A DNA stretch of 64,000 nt from Klebsiella ornithinolytica NBRC 105727 = ATCC 31898 (lineage in GTDB: Bacteria; Pseudomonadota; Gammaproteobacteria; Enterobacterales; Enterobacteriaceae): NCBI RefSeq assembly GCF_001598295.1, contig NZ_BCYR01000001.1:1-64000 (forward strand). Direction: 5' to 3'. Below the pieces are notes generated by a model. It saw only the letters and a list, made by a program, of their open reading frames with translations. It was not told where the DNA came from and did no database searches. Shown here piece after piece: positions 41,499-49,801 of this stretch; position 1 is the first letter of the stretch; each line of letters opens with the position of its first letter. The translations under genes and the position numbers were made by a program.

Positions 41499-41615
41499 CC
41501 GGTCGACGTGCGGAATTTTTGCCGCGCACCGTGTATAATAGGCAAAGCTATTTACTTTTCTGCAATCTGTTCAGTGTAACGGGTTGATTATCCAAAGATT
41601 AAGGTGATTTAAATC

Positions 41616-42710
41616 ATGGGATTCAAATGCGGTATCGTCGGTTTGCCCAACGTCGGCAAATCCACCCTGTTCAATGCGCTCACCAAAGCGGGTATTGAAG
41701 CGGCCAACTTCCCCTTCTGTACCATTGAGCCGAACACCGGTGTCGTGCCGATGCCCGATCCGCGTCTGGACAAGCTGGCTGAAATCGTCAAACCACAGCG
41801 CATTCTGCCGACCACCATGGAATTCGTCGACATCGCGGGCCTGGTGAAAGGCGCGTCCAAAGGCGAAGGTCTGGGTAACCAGTTCCTGACCAACATCCGT
41901 GAAACCGAAGCTATCGGTCACGTGGTGCGCTGCTTCGAGAACGACAACATCATCCACGTGAATAACAAAGTGGATCCGGCAGACGACATCGATGTGATCA
42001 ACACCGAGCTGGCGCTTTCCGACCTCGATACCTGCGAACGCGCGATTCACCGCGTACAGAAGAAAGCTAAAGGCGGCGATAAAGACGCGAAAGCCGAGCT
42101 GGCGGCGCTGGAAAAATGCCTGCCGCAGCTGGAAAACGCCGGCATGCTGCGCGCGCTGAAAAACCTGACCGAAGAAGACAAGGCCGCTATCAAATACCTG
42201 AGCTTCCTGACGCTGAAGCCAACCATGTACATCGCTAACGTCAATGAAGACGGTTTTGAGAACAACCCGTACCTCGATAAAGTTCGTGAGATCGCCGCAG
42301 CTGAAGGCTCCGTAGTGGTCGCCGTGTGCGCTGCCGTCGAGTCTGATATCGCTGAACTGGACGATGCCGACCGCGATGAGTTCATGGCCGAGCTGGGTCT
42401 TGAAGAGCCGGGCCTGAACCGCGTGATCCGTGCCGGTTACGAGCTGCTGAACCTGCAGACCTACTTTACCGCGGGCGTCAAAGAAGTTCGCGCATGGACT
42501 ATCCCTGTGGGCGCGACCGCTCCGCAGGCGGCAGGTAAAATCCACACCGACTTCGAAAAAGGCTTTATCCGCGCCCAGACCATCGCCTATGAAGACTTTA
42601 TCACTTACAAAGGTGAGCAAGGGGCAAAAGAAGCCGGCAAGATGCGCGCCGAAGGGAAAGACTACATCGTTAAAGATGGCGACGTCATGAACTTCCTGTT
42701 CAACGTGTAG
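41616..42710 (+). CDS. ychF: Redox-regulated ATPase YchF (OLA1 family)
   Basis: A 364-residue Obg-related P-loop protein that prefers ATP to GTP and associates with the ribosome. The P-loop is GLPNVGKST, the switch [14 protein letters not shown], and the base-specificity motif is NVNE in place of NKxD, the known reason for ATP preference. A coiled-coil insert (about 130-170) and a TGS domain (C-terminal 80 residues) follow. The last codons and stop (GTG TAG) are provided by the integrated element: the native end (GTC TAA) survives at 51259-51264. Confidence 0.97.
   Translation: MGFKCGIVGLPNVGKSTLFNALTKAGIEAANFPFCTIEPNTGVVPMPDPRLDKLAEIVKPQRILPTTMEFVDIAGLVKGASKGEGLGNQFLTNIRETEAIGHVVRCFENDNIIHVNNKVDPADDIDVINTELALSDLDTCERAIHRVQKKAKGGDKDAKAELAALEKCLPQLENAGMLRALKNLTEEDKAAIKYLSFLTLKPTMYIANVNEDGFENNPYLDKVREIAAAEGSVVVAVCAAVESDIAELDDADRDEFMAELGLEEPGLNRVIRAGYELLNLQTYFTAGVKEVRAWTIPVGATAPQAAGKIHTDFEKGFIRAQTIAYEDFITYKGEQGAKEAGKMRAEGKDYIVKDGDVMNFLFNV
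42689..42706 (+). other. attL core repeat
   Basis: GAACTTCCTGTTCAACGT, within the last codons of ychF (encoding the C-terminal FNV), identical to the right copy. The element restores the reading frame with a synonymous GTG codon and its own TAG stop. Confidence 0.85.
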
Positions 42711-42819
42711 AGGAATATAAATGCATATAAAACATAAAGTTACACAACAACAAGCTTAAAAAATTTGTTCTCGCGTACAAAGCCGCGTATGGACTGCGCG
42801 GCTCTACCCTCATAAATGT

Positions 42820-42850
42820 AACAGCCGATCACATAAAATAGTCGGCTGTT
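42820..42850. repeat. Inverted repeat inside the left end of the element
   Basis: AACAGCCGA and TCGGCTGTT are separated by 13 AT-rich bases. A second hairpin-like pair (AGCCGCG 42781-42787, CGCGGCT 42796-42802) lies just to the left. They could be a terminator for ychF, recombinase arm sites or an operator for the gene at 42961; none can be chosen from sequence. Confidence 0.45.
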
Positions 42851-42960
42851 ATCGTAAGATTTGATTTTCATATCTACGTTTACAGCGGGGCATCTGCTTT
42901 GACCGTAGATGGCTGGGATTTATGGGGTGATGATATTATTTTATTCAAAGGAAAAATTTG

Positions 42961-43713
42961 ATGAAAGGCGCCGTATCTTCATTAGTAATGCTTACACTGC
43001 TGGTGGCCACGCGGGTCATGGCATTAAGCGATAATGTGAAGCAAGAGTTAATATTTACTGAGAAATCCTGGACAGTTACGCATCTCAATGAATTAGGCAT
43101 AGATTGCCTATGGACCAGGGGAGATACGGGACATTTACAGAGTGAAGCGATGGGTCCAGATGGCACAGGTGTGTGTTGGGATGCAAAGGCAGTTGCTCAA
43201 GCCGAAAAACTACAAAAAGAAAATAAACTTGTATGGCATAACCCTCCTCGCTTCGAGTACGAGTTTGGAGATAAAAACAAATGCTATTATCGCATAGACA
43301 AAATCATCGGCCTTGTTGACTTCCGACCTGGCGACAATATTACCGAAGCAGAAGTGAATGAATGTAGAAAGGACACATCTAAAGCAAATGCACTTAGATT
43401 GGCAACTAAAACACAAAGAGAGGTGCGCTTTGGCGGTTATATTGCAACAGAGAAAAATATACTTGGCTCTGTAGTTCTTGCCTGTTACACAGGCAGTATA
43501 GATAGTGATAATAAGCGAATTTCAAATATTGAGCGAACCAGAAGGTATAATGCAATTCTGAGTCTATACAAAGGTGATGATAAAGATACGCAGAGAATAA
43601 ATAAAGCTTACACTTTTGCCGATACCAATCTACGAGACCGTTACCCATTAGATACAGAAGGACAATACAGAGCCAAAGTATGTGCTGAAATGGTACAAAA
43701 AGGGAAGCTCTAG
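42961..43713 (+). CDS. Secreted protein of unknown function (element cargo)
   Basis: A 250-residue protein with a clear Sec signal peptide (MKGAVSSLVMLTLLVATRVMA, cleavage near residue 21) and a hydrophilic body with five or more cysteines that may form disulfides in the periplasm. I recognise no family. The start at 42961 has AAAGGA eight bases upstream. It is strongly AT-rich relative to the neighbouring chromosome and is the only plus-strand gene of the element, at the end opposite the integrase, where satellites often carry accessory cargo. Confidence 0.75.
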   Translation: MKGAVSSLVMLTLLVATRVMALSDNVKQELIFTEKSWTVTHLNELGIDCLWTRGDTGHLQSEAMGPDGTGVCWDAKAVAQAEKLQKENKLVWHNPPRFEYEFGDKNKCYYRIDKIIGLVDFRPGDNITEAEVNECRKDTSKANALRLATKTQREVRFGGYIATEKNILGSVVLACYTGSIDSDNKRISNIERTRRYNAILSLYKGDDKDTQRINKAYTFADTNLRDRYPLDTEGQYRAKVCAEMVQKGKL

Positions 43714-43850
43714 CGATTAACTAATAACCGGCGGAAAACCCGCCAATTTGAGACGCTATTCAAAATAACTCCTTAACTTTTTGTTTCAGTAAGCACAAAG
43801 AGAATATTAACATTGCGTTCAAGCCTGAAAAAGTAATCCAAAAACATATG

Positions 43851-44048
43851 TCAGTTATCATCTGTAAACTCTTTATTAAATGGCCTAACAAGACTCTTCA
43901 CTATTTGCCGCTGATGTCGATACTCAGTATATTCAGCAGCAGATGCGGCATTGTGGTGTAAACAGCCACCAAATTGTGCAATCCAAAGACGTGGCATCCT
44001 TACGCCCCACTCTTTTGCTGATTTTATTGCCAAAGCACAGTCGCTCAT
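43851..44048 (-). CDS. Small element protein, 65 aa, unknown
   Basis: Starts MSDCALAIKSAKEWGVRMPR. Its ATG shares one base with the stop of the preceding gene (TAATG) and follows GGAGGAAA, which supports real, coupled translation. Not recognised. Last gene of the run of small minus-strand genes. Confidence 0.6.
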   Translation of the reverse strand: MSDCALAIKSAKEWGVRMPRLWIAQFGGCLHHNAASAAEYTEYRHQRQIVKSLVRPFNKEFTDDN

Positions 44049-44257
44049 TATGTTTCCTCCCATCGCCACCGGGCTTTAACTAACTTTTTATCTTCATCAA
44101 TATCAATCCCCAGCTTTTTGAGGTATTCACGGCAAAAGGTAGGGGCGATTTGTAACATGTTTCGCAGTTCGTCAAACGGGATGCCCGCGCCCGATTCATC
44201 GGGTACTAAGCTGGTCATAGCGCGGTAAGCCCATTCAGGCGCGGTAAGCATTTTCAT
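44048..44257 (-). CDS. Small element protein, 69 aa, unknown
   Basis: A mostly helical 69-residue product (APEWAYRAMTSLVPDESGAG, then LQIAPTFCREYLKKLGIDID) that could be a small DNA- or protein-binding factor. Its start overlaps the stop of the 39-residue gene by 4 bases and its stop overlaps the next start, so it belongs to one translation unit. No family recognised. Confidence 0.6.
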   Translation of the reverse strand: MKMLTAPEWAYRAMTSLVPDESGAGIPFDELRNMLQIAPTFCREYLKKLGIDIDEDKKLVKARWRWEET

Positions 44258-44373
44258 TCAGTTGCCTTACGTTGTTGTTTAGCGATGATATAAGCAGGGA
44301 TACCGGGACGTCTGTCACCAGAGCGATACCCCCGTTTGAAGTCGTTCATCACGCGTTTGTCGTTACCTTTCAT
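44254..44373 (-). CDS. Very small basic element protein, 39 aa
   Basis: A short open frame starting MKGNDKRVMNDFKRGYRSGD, rich in Lys and Arg, with a strong GGAGGTG ribosome site six bases upstream. That site lies at the end of the 184-residue gene before it, and the stop overlaps the next start (ATGA). Spacing and signals support expression. Its charge suggests nucleic-acid binding, but this is only an inference. Confidence 0.6.
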   Translation of the reverse strand: MKGNDKRVMNDFKRGYRSGDRRPGIPAYIIAKQQRKATE

Positions 44374-44375
44374 AG

Positions 44376-44891
44376 TTACACCTCCTGAAAAGATTTTAGT
44401 GTTTCAATAAATTCCATGTCTAAATCAATATCTTCCAACTCTTCCTCCAGAATGCCGAGTTGCTTGCACATATCTGTAAGAACGTGGACATATTTAAAAA
44501 TGTCAGAATGAGGCATCACAACGCGGAGAACCGCATCATCAAGCTGTCCGGTAAGCATGTATGCCATCGTAGCTGCTCCACCATCAATGCGGAATAAATC
44601 ACGAGGGGCCTGCACAGATTTGCTGTGGTTGAATGCACTAAGGGCGCGCATCTGCCACTGTCTGGTAAACTCATCAGTCATGACGGCTTTTTTAAGCGCC
44701 GGGATAAAAGCATCTTGTTTTGCTTTCAGTTCAGCGGCACTGGTTTGAATATGTCCGAACATGTCTGGTTTAATCAACGACGAATTAAGTTCTCCAAGCT
44801 GTTTTTCCAGCAGAGCTATCTGCACGGTCACTTTTTTATGTTGTTCACGGTATACATTCATATCGTAAATCGCTGCGTCTATGTAATTCAT
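44376..44891 (-). CDS. Element protein with coiled coil, 171 aa, unknown
   Basis: The largest of the small-gene run. A start at 44891 gives a 171-residue protein beginning MNYIDAAIYDMNVYREQHKK; 13 more in-frame codons exist upstream. Residues about 15-40 look like a coiled coil (VTVQIALLEKQLGELNSSL), and the C-terminus is acidic (LEEELEDIDLDMEF). No membrane segment or signal. Unrecognised. A terminator ends the previous gene just upstream, so this gene probably has its own promoter. Confidence 0.65.
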   Translation of the reverse strand: MNYIDAAIYDMNVYREQHKKVTVQIALLEKQLGELNSSLIKPDMFGHIQTSAAELKAKQDAFIPALKKAVMTDEFTRQWQMRALSAFNHSKSVQAPRDLFRIDGGAATMAYMLTGQLDDAVLRVVMPHSDIFKYVHVLTDMCKQLGILEEELEDIDLDMEFIETLKSFQEV

Positions 44892-44940
44892 AATAAACTT
44901 GTCCTCAAAATAGTCTGACGGGTGCGTCAATAGTGAAATA

Positions 44941-44967
44941 AAAAGGCCTCTTTACTTAGAGGCCTTT
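44941..44967 (-). terminator. Terminator within the small-gene run
   Basis: On the minus strand a GGCCTC/GAGGCC stem (44945-44950 with 44959-44964) is followed by U residues. The stop codon of the 60-residue gene ending at 44956 lies inside the stem-loop. Confidence 0.8.
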
Positions 44968-45138
44968 AATTTTCATTACTTCCTGCAATAGTCGGCGGTC
45001 GTTAACTGGCGCACCGGTGTAAGGGTGTCGAAGTTCTCCGGCATTAAATTGCTTTAGTAGTGCGTCGCGTTTGCCGTGCTTCGATAAGTCCACACCGTTT
45101 CGCGTGATCACATCTCTGTTATAAATAGACTTACTCAT
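44956..45138 (-). CDS. Small element protein, 60 aa, unknown
   Basis: Begins MSKSIYNRDVITRNGVDLSK and ends LLQEVMKIKGL. The start overlaps the stop of the previous gene by 4 bases. A GAGACGAAA stretch precedes the ATG. The protein is basic and mostly helical; no family recognised. Confidence 0.6.
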   Translation of the reverse strand: MSKSIYNRDVITRNGVDLSKHGKRDALLKQFNAGELRHPYTGAPVNDRRLLQEVMKIKGL

Positions 45139-45287
45139 TTTCGTCTCCACGCTTCACTGATCTTTTTCTTAGCGGCTGCCATAGGGTTTTGAACTGGTTG
45201 AGCATCGTTAACCACTGGCGTTAATGGTTTACTGTCGCGCCATGCGTTTGCAATGCGTTGCTTCATCAATAAATTGTAATCGGCCAT
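45135..45287 (-). CDS. Small element protein, 50 aa, unknown
   Basis: Begins MADYNLLMKQRIANAWRDSK and ends AAAKKKISEAWRRK; the segment (K)xRIANAWR near the start recurs as KKISEAWR at the end, an internal repeat. The start is one base after the previous stop region. Unrecognised. Confidence 0.55.
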   Translation of the reverse strand: MADYNLLMKQRIANAWRDSKPLTPVVNDAQPVQNPMAAAKKKISEAWRRK

Positions 45288-45288
45288 C

Positions 45289-45471
45289 TCAATAGAATTC
45301 CTCAAAATATTTTTCAAATACGGCGCGACGTAACTCATCAGTAACGTCATCGATAGGCGTAACGGGGAAGCCATAGCGTGAGCACATTTCACGCCACCAT
45401 GCGTCTTCGGTGGTCACGCTGGTGCCTTCCAACTGTTCCAGCCGTGACAGTAATGCAGCCTTATTCGCCAT
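45289..45471 (-). CDS. Small element protein, 60 aa, unknown
   Basis: Begins MANKAALLSRLEQLEGTSVT and ends RRAVFEKYFEEFY. It overlaps the 3' end of the previous gene by 11 bases, and AAGCATGGCG context gives only a weak ribosome site, so translation is probably coupled. Unrecognised. Confidence 0.55.
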   Translation of the reverse strand: MANKAALLSRLEQLEGTSVTTEDAWWREMCSRYGFPVTPIDDVTDELRRAVFEKYFEEFY

Positions 45472-45733
45472 GCTTAAAGCGTCCGGGAAAGGCGCGGGCA
45501 ATGCTACAAAGGCGATTTGCCTCATCAGGATGAGCGTATCGATACTCATGCTGAACCATAAAATCATTAATCGCAGATGTGTCACCTGTTGTAATCAGTC
45601 GCTTGAGATCTCCTGAAATCTCAGGAGATAAGGCTCGGAACCAAACCAAAAGCGGTGTTGTAGATTCGTCTACCTGTTTGTTTTGAAAATCTTCCATTTC
45701 GCGCAACAATTCTTCTCGCGTCTTTTTAGCCAT
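45461..45733 (-). CDS. Small element protein, 90 aa, unknown
   Basis: Begins MAKKTREELLREMEDFQNKQ and contains LVWFRALSPEISGDLKRLIT. It overlaps the previous gene by 8 bases with GGAG upstream of the ATG. Probably a small helical protein; no family recognised. Confidence 0.6.
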   Translation of the reverse strand: MAKKTREELLREMEDFQNKQVDESTTPLLVWFRALSPEISGDLKRLITTGDTSAINDFMVQHEYRYAHPDEANRLCSIARAFPGRFKHGE

Positions 45734-45992
45734 TTCTACTCTCCTCCAGCGCTGCCAACCGACGATCGAATTCCACGAGGTCATTGATACGAGCCCGAAG
45801 GACTTCGGCATCGATACTATTAGCAGGTGTGATGGCCTTAAGACTTGGATAAATGCGCTCCAGAGTGAAGCGGACGGCGTCCCAGTCTCCGCTATCGACC
45901 AGTCGCGTTAGCTGAACCATAGCCGAGTCCGAGAGAGATTTCGGGAGTATGCGCCGCGTTGTGTTTTTGCTGCCGACAGGGCGACCAGCCAT
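45726..45992 (-). CDS. Small element protein, 88 aa, AT-hook-like N-terminus
   Basis: First gene after the iteron region. It starts MAGRPVGSKNTTRRILPKSL, where GRPVGSK resembles an AT-hook or the start of several phage DNA-binding proteins, and ends in a helical, coiled-coil-like tail (VLRARINDLVEFDRRLAALE). A strong GGAGGGTGG lies just before the ATG at 45992. Likely heads the small-gene operon. Function unknown. Confidence 0.65.
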   Translation of the reverse strand: MAGRPVGSKNTTRRILPKSLSDSAMVQLTRLVDSGDWDAVRFTLERIYPSLKAITPANSIDAEVLRARINDLVEFDRRLAALEESRNG

Positions 45993-46013
45993 TTCCACCC
46001 TCCTATTAATCAA

Positions 46014-46525
46014 TAATTTAATGCCATTACAAATACGGTTAAGACCATTAAACCTGAATAATTACAGATTGTAAACAATTAATTGTTGACGCCCTCGTCA
46101 GTTTATGATATGCAACTATTTATATGGCTAATGACGTTTACGCCCACCAGCAGCAATTTAATGCACTAACTTTTCAGCAGAGTGAATTGCCGTGGACAGT
46201 AAACCGGTTTTTACTGTCCAGTTTAAGTTGATGTTTATAAAGGATATTTATCGAAAAAGGACGGTAAAGGACAGTAAGGACAGTAAAAATGCATTCTGGG
46301 AGCCAGAGCGCTTATAAAATACGTATACATACATACATCTATATATTCCTTTCTCTTCAGCAACTCTGTTTTTACTGTCTTTACTGTCCTTTTTAATATA
46401 AAGCCATATAAAACAGTAAGTTAACCCGGATAGTAAAAATTTTTTTTACTGTCCTTTACTGTCCTTTACTGTCCTCTTCAGGCATAAAGAAACCGCCCGT
46501 AGGGGCGGCTTCATCATCAACGTGG
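46014..46525. other. Probable replication origin with TTTACTGTCC iterons
   Basis: A non-coding, AT-rich gap of about 510 bp between the small genes and the primase-helicase. The 10-bp unit TTTACTGTCC, or its complement, occurs many times: an inverted pair at 46194-46219, three tandem units at 46259-46289, one or two at 46370-46390, a degenerate one at 46428-46437 and a perfect tandem triple at 46445-46474. Iterons beside a satellite replication gene are typical of P4 and PICI origins. Confidence 0.75.
46445..46474. repeat. Perfect tandem triple of TTTACTGTCC
   Basis: Three identical 10-bp units in direct contact, one helical turn apart, 50 bp from the end of the primase-helicase gene. Copies in the opposite orientation lie at 46194-46289. 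Confidence 0.85.
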
Positions 46526-48922
46526 TTATTGCTGGGCCATTGCAAGCGCCCTGTTATCTATATACCCCGATAACCTCACTACCTCTTCTTTGCTCAGCGT
46601 GGTGTTCGCCGGGATAGTGCCGCGTTTTGCCCACGGTGAAAAACGATTGCCGTTAATCTTCCAGCTTTCTGAGTTAGGGATGGGCTCATAACCCAACTCG
46701 CGCAGAACGCGGCCAACCAGCTTGGCATGGGTTATTTTTACCACGTTATTCTCCAGTACCCACTTAGCAGCAGCCGCAACGATAATGTTATTGCAGAAGC
46801 CGGGACGACCATCTTCAACCGCCTCCAGAATCGCGGATTGCGTCGGTGTCATAGACTCGCGGATTGCCTCTGACATTGAAGACGTTTCCGGGGCGCGGTT
46901 CGGATGTCTCACAACATGACGCTGGCTCAGATACTCAGCTACGGCGGAATAACCATCACTATCAAGCCAGTCGTTAAGCTGCACAAAATATCCATCGTCC
47001 ATGCCGTCGCGCATAATATCCGACTCGTTATTTTGAGCAGTAAAGAACACGGCATATCGGCGGTCATCTGACGTCTTAACAACGGCGTCGCGGTGGTTAC
47101 TGGTGATAATAAAACCGAGGTGGTTAGAAGAAGTTACCGTGTCGGTTCCTTTCTTCTGCACCGGGATTCTTTTATCTGTAATCATCGGCTTCAGCACTTC
47201 CATTACGTCGCGCTTGTCACCTACTTTAAAATCGTTGATGACAGCCAGACATTTCTCGTAAGCCCATCCGTTAAATTTGTTGTCCACGTCTGAAGACTGC
47301 ACCACAGAGACGTACTTATTCCCGATAGCGTAGCTCATCACCTCTGCCACAGTGGTTTTGCCGTTACCCGGCGCACCAACGAGCACAGGTGCCCATCTCA
47401 TGCATTCACCCGGATGCTGCACCTTATAAGCCATCCAGTTAAGCAGGATGTCGCGGTCAGCCTCAACCGGCAGCAGCTTTTCGATGTGTTGCAGGAACGG
47501 CGTCACATCGCCCGCTTTACGCACGCCCGGACATGGCAGATAGGTATTCACAGAATCAACCCCACCCACCATTTCCACGCTACCGAAAGGCTTGTCAGGT
47601 GCGAAATGGGTATTAATCACCTTTGGCAGGGTAACGCAGCGGTTGCGCGTGAACGCGTCAAACGCCTTATCAGTGCTCTTATCACCTTCAGCGTCCATCC
47701 CGAAGATATAACCGCCTTTGATGGCGTTGAACGCCTCGGGCTTCAGGCGTGAACCGTTGGGCATCAATACAGCGTGCTCACTGGCGATATAGATACACCC
47801 GGCGAAAAACTCTGCCAGTTGCTGTGCGGGAATCCACTGAAAACCTTCACGCACTACCGGCTTTGGGTCAGTAGAAGCAGCTGGTAATGTAGGCGGAAAA
47901 ACCGGCGTAGCCTCTCCAAATGTCTCAGCTGGGGTGCGCGGCGCTTTCTGTGGTATTGACACTCCGGCGCGTAAGCCAGAGTTGATTGTGGCGACAGCAT
48001 CGCCTTGCCCCAGCCCAATAGCGCGAGCAGCATCAAGCAGGGCTGTAATGGTCTCCTGTTCATTCAGGTCGCCAGCGCCGACATAACGCCCCAGCTCGAA
48101 CGCTGCGTTATTCAGGGTAGCGTTACGCCGCCCGTCTGGCGTATTAAGTAGCTCGTTTACCTTCTCTTCCAGCTTGCGGCGTCCCGGCTCGTTGGATTGC
48201 TCAGCAAAGATACGGGGAGCAATGGAGCGGACTACAGCGGTCTCTTTGACGGGGAAAGGTATGGCTACACAACTGACGTCCAGAACTTCGATTTTGTCGG
48301 CACGAGGTAAGTCTATAACCTTACCGGGCTTGATATTAATCATGCCGTTTTTAGTGCCGTTATCGGCGGTCGAATTGACCTTAATGTCTACGTGCTTAAG
48401 CCATTCGCCAGTGGATGCTTTAACAGAAAAGCCATCAGGCAGGCGAAACAGCCAGTGCGTAGAAACGTCACCGTCACGGCTCTGAATTCTCGCACGGTTA
48501 AGCTGTGCCACAGCCAACCCGAGCGCCTCAGCAATAGACTGCACACTGGCGCAACCTTCTTTGTAGCCGTCACGGTCAATCAGGATGCAATCCTGCGGCA
48601 CTGGAACGCCGATATAGTCCGCCACACTCCAGGATGCGTCAGCTGCGCTATACGTCTGCCCTTTGCCGTAAGGTAGGTAGCTGTCGGCACCATCTCTACC
48701 AAAAGGGCCGTGCGGAATGAGACGATACCCCTTACTCGTCAGTTCCTCTACGTGGGCTTCCATCCATGTCTTCACTGAATGACCGGGCAGAAGCTTTATA
48801 TAAGCCTGAGCCGACTCGTATTTAAATGAGTGAAAATCGGGTACAATTTGACCAGACACGTCAGAAATTACAACGTATCCGCTTTTATTGACGAACCCGT
48901 CGCCCGATGCTAAATTAGACAT
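46526..48922 (-). CDS. Satellite primase-helicase replication protein
   Basis: A 798-residue protein (start ATG 48922). The N-terminal third has features of an archaeo-eukaryotic-type primase-polymerase: DCILIDRDGYKE with paired aspartates, THWLFRLP and VDIKV. The C-terminal half is a superfamily 3 / D5-type helicase with Walker A GAPGNGKTTVAE, Walker B-like CLAVINDFKV and the sensor segment FIITSNHRDAV. Such proteins (P4 alpha and PICI Pri-Rep types) bind the iterons and start replication of the element. Gene order int-alpA-rep-ori supports this role. Confidence 0.88.
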   Translation of the reverse strand: MSNLASGDGFVNKSGYVVISDVSGQIVPDFHSFKYESAQAYIKLLPGHSVKTWMEAHVEELTSKGYRLIPHGPFGRDGADSYLPYGKGQTYSAADASWSVADYIGVPVPQDCILIDRDGYKEGCASVQSIAEALGLAVAQLNRARIQSRDGDVSTHWLFRLPDGFSVKASTGEWLKHVDIKVNSTADNGTKNGMINIKPGKVIDLPRADKIEVLDVSCVAIPFPVKETAVVRSIAPRIFAEQSNEPGRRKLEEKVNELLNTPDGRRNATLNNAAFELGRYVGAGDLNEQETITALLDAARAIGLGQGDAVATINSGLRAGVSIPQKAPRTPAETFGEATPVFPPTLPAASTDPKPVVREGFQWIPAQQLAEFFAGCIYIASEHAVLMPNGSRLKPEAFNAIKGGYIFGMDAEGDKSTDKAFDAFTRNRCVTLPKVINTHFAPDKPFGSVEMVGGVDSVNTYLPCPGVRKAGDVTPFLQHIEKLLPVEADRDILLNWMAYKVQHPGECMRWAPVLVGAPGNGKTTVAEVMSYAIGNKYVSVVQSSDVDNKFNGWAYEKCLAVINDFKVGDKRDVMEVLKPMITDKRIPVQKKGTDTVTSSNHLGFIITSNHRDAVVKTSDDRRYAVFFTAQNNESDIMRDGMDDGYFVQLNDWLDSDGYSAVAEYLSQRHVVRHPNRAPETSSMSEAIRESMTPTQSAILEAVEDGRPGFCNNIIVAAAAKWVLENNVVKITHAKLVGRVLRELGYEPIPNSESWKINGNRFSPWAKRGTIPANTTLSKEEVVRLSGYIDNRALAMAQQ

Positions 48923-49021
48923 GTTTTTATATATCCGTAAAACGCTGGTTCTGTCGCCAAACATTCGCCAGCGGTTGAAAATATAGCTCTAACATTACTG
49001 TTAGGGCTTTTTTTTTGGTAT

Positions 49022-49207
49022 TCATGCTGCCACTGACTGACGGCGAGCCTGTACCCACGCTTCAATTTCTGTTTCATCAAATCGAATTGAATTAGGACCA
49101 ATAGGAATGGCTTTAGGGAAAGATGCTTCGGGAGAACGGCGCAGGCGCTCAACGGTTGCGCGGCTAACACCGAGACGACTGGATAATTGTTTGATTGTTA
49201 ATAGCAT
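49022..49207 (-). CDS. alpA: AlpA-family regulator/excisionase
   Basis: A 61-residue MerR-like winged-helix protein (LLTIKQLSSRLGVSRATVER, RFDETEIEAWVQARR) of the AlpA family. In P4-like and PICI elements AlpA activates element genes or helps excision. It lies 100 bp before the primase-helicase start with AGGAGATC before its ATG. Confidence 0.9.
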   Translation of the reverse strand: MLLTIKQLSSRLGVSRATVERLRRSPEASFPKAIPIGPNSIRFDETEIEAWVQARRQSVAA

Positions 49208-49285
49208 TTGTGATCTCCTAGTTTCAAGCAGCGTTATGCTGTATCACAGTGACCACAATAATGATTTGAAACGAAACTCCACAGG

Positions 49286-49798
49286 TTAGAGTTTCGCTTT
49301 TATTTTGCCTATATATTGGCGTGTTACTCCGAATCTATTAGCAAGTTTTGATGCGCTATTTCGAGTCCAGTCAGGCAACTCTTTTTTTATTGCAGCTTCC
49401 AGATGTGTTTTTTGTGAGTTGACCGCACGCTCTTCGCGGGGTTTGCTGCCTGCTTTGCTTTGACGTTCACTGTATTTCTCCTGTGCATATCTCGGAAAAA
49501 GAACTTCATGACGGAAACGGTTAACCAACTCGTCCGCGCGCTTCCCCAGCTCAGAACTGGCTAACGCACGCTCCGTTAAACCGGCAGTTATCAACATCTT
49601 GAGGTCTGGTACCAGAGGCCATGCGGTACCGTATAGCTCAACTGCTGCGTCTAGCCGCCGAACCATAGCAAGTGCGCTTTTCTGGTTCGTGTAGAGTGGT
49701 ATGCCGTCACGATTTGACTTAATAATATTTATATCGTGTTCATTCCATCCGAGCCCCAGAAAATATTCACGAATTTCCGGCCATTCATCATAATCCAT
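49286..49798 (-). CDS. Unknown element protein with C-terminal helix-turn-helix
   Basis: A 170-residue protein between the integrase (4 bp away) and alpA. The first 100 residues are not recognised; the C-terminal SASKLANRFGVTRQYIGKIK has a clear helix-turn-helix pattern, so it may be the element repressor or another DNA-binding factor. Starts MDYDEWPEIREYFLGLGWNE. Confidence 0.7.
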   Translation of the reverse strand: MDYDEWPEIREYFLGLGWNEHDINIIKSNRDGIPLYTNQKSALAMVRRLDAAVELYGTAWPLVPDLKMLITAGLTERALASSELGKRADELVNRFRHEVLFPRYAQEKYSERQSKAGSKPREERAVNSQKTHLEAAIKKELPDWTRNSASKLANRFGVTRQYIGKIKAKL

Positions 49799-49801
49799 CT
49801 C

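Noticed and set aside
41571..42620. 349-codon minus-strand frame opposite ychF
   Set aside because: Antisense to ychF; no ribosome site or family.
46194..46474. CRISPR array in the element
   Set aside because: Repeats are 10 bp, some in direct contact and in both orientations, which fits iterons and not spacers.
48910..49170. 86-codon minus-strand frame overlapping alpA and the primase start
   Set aside because: It overlaps alpA in another frame and has no family features.
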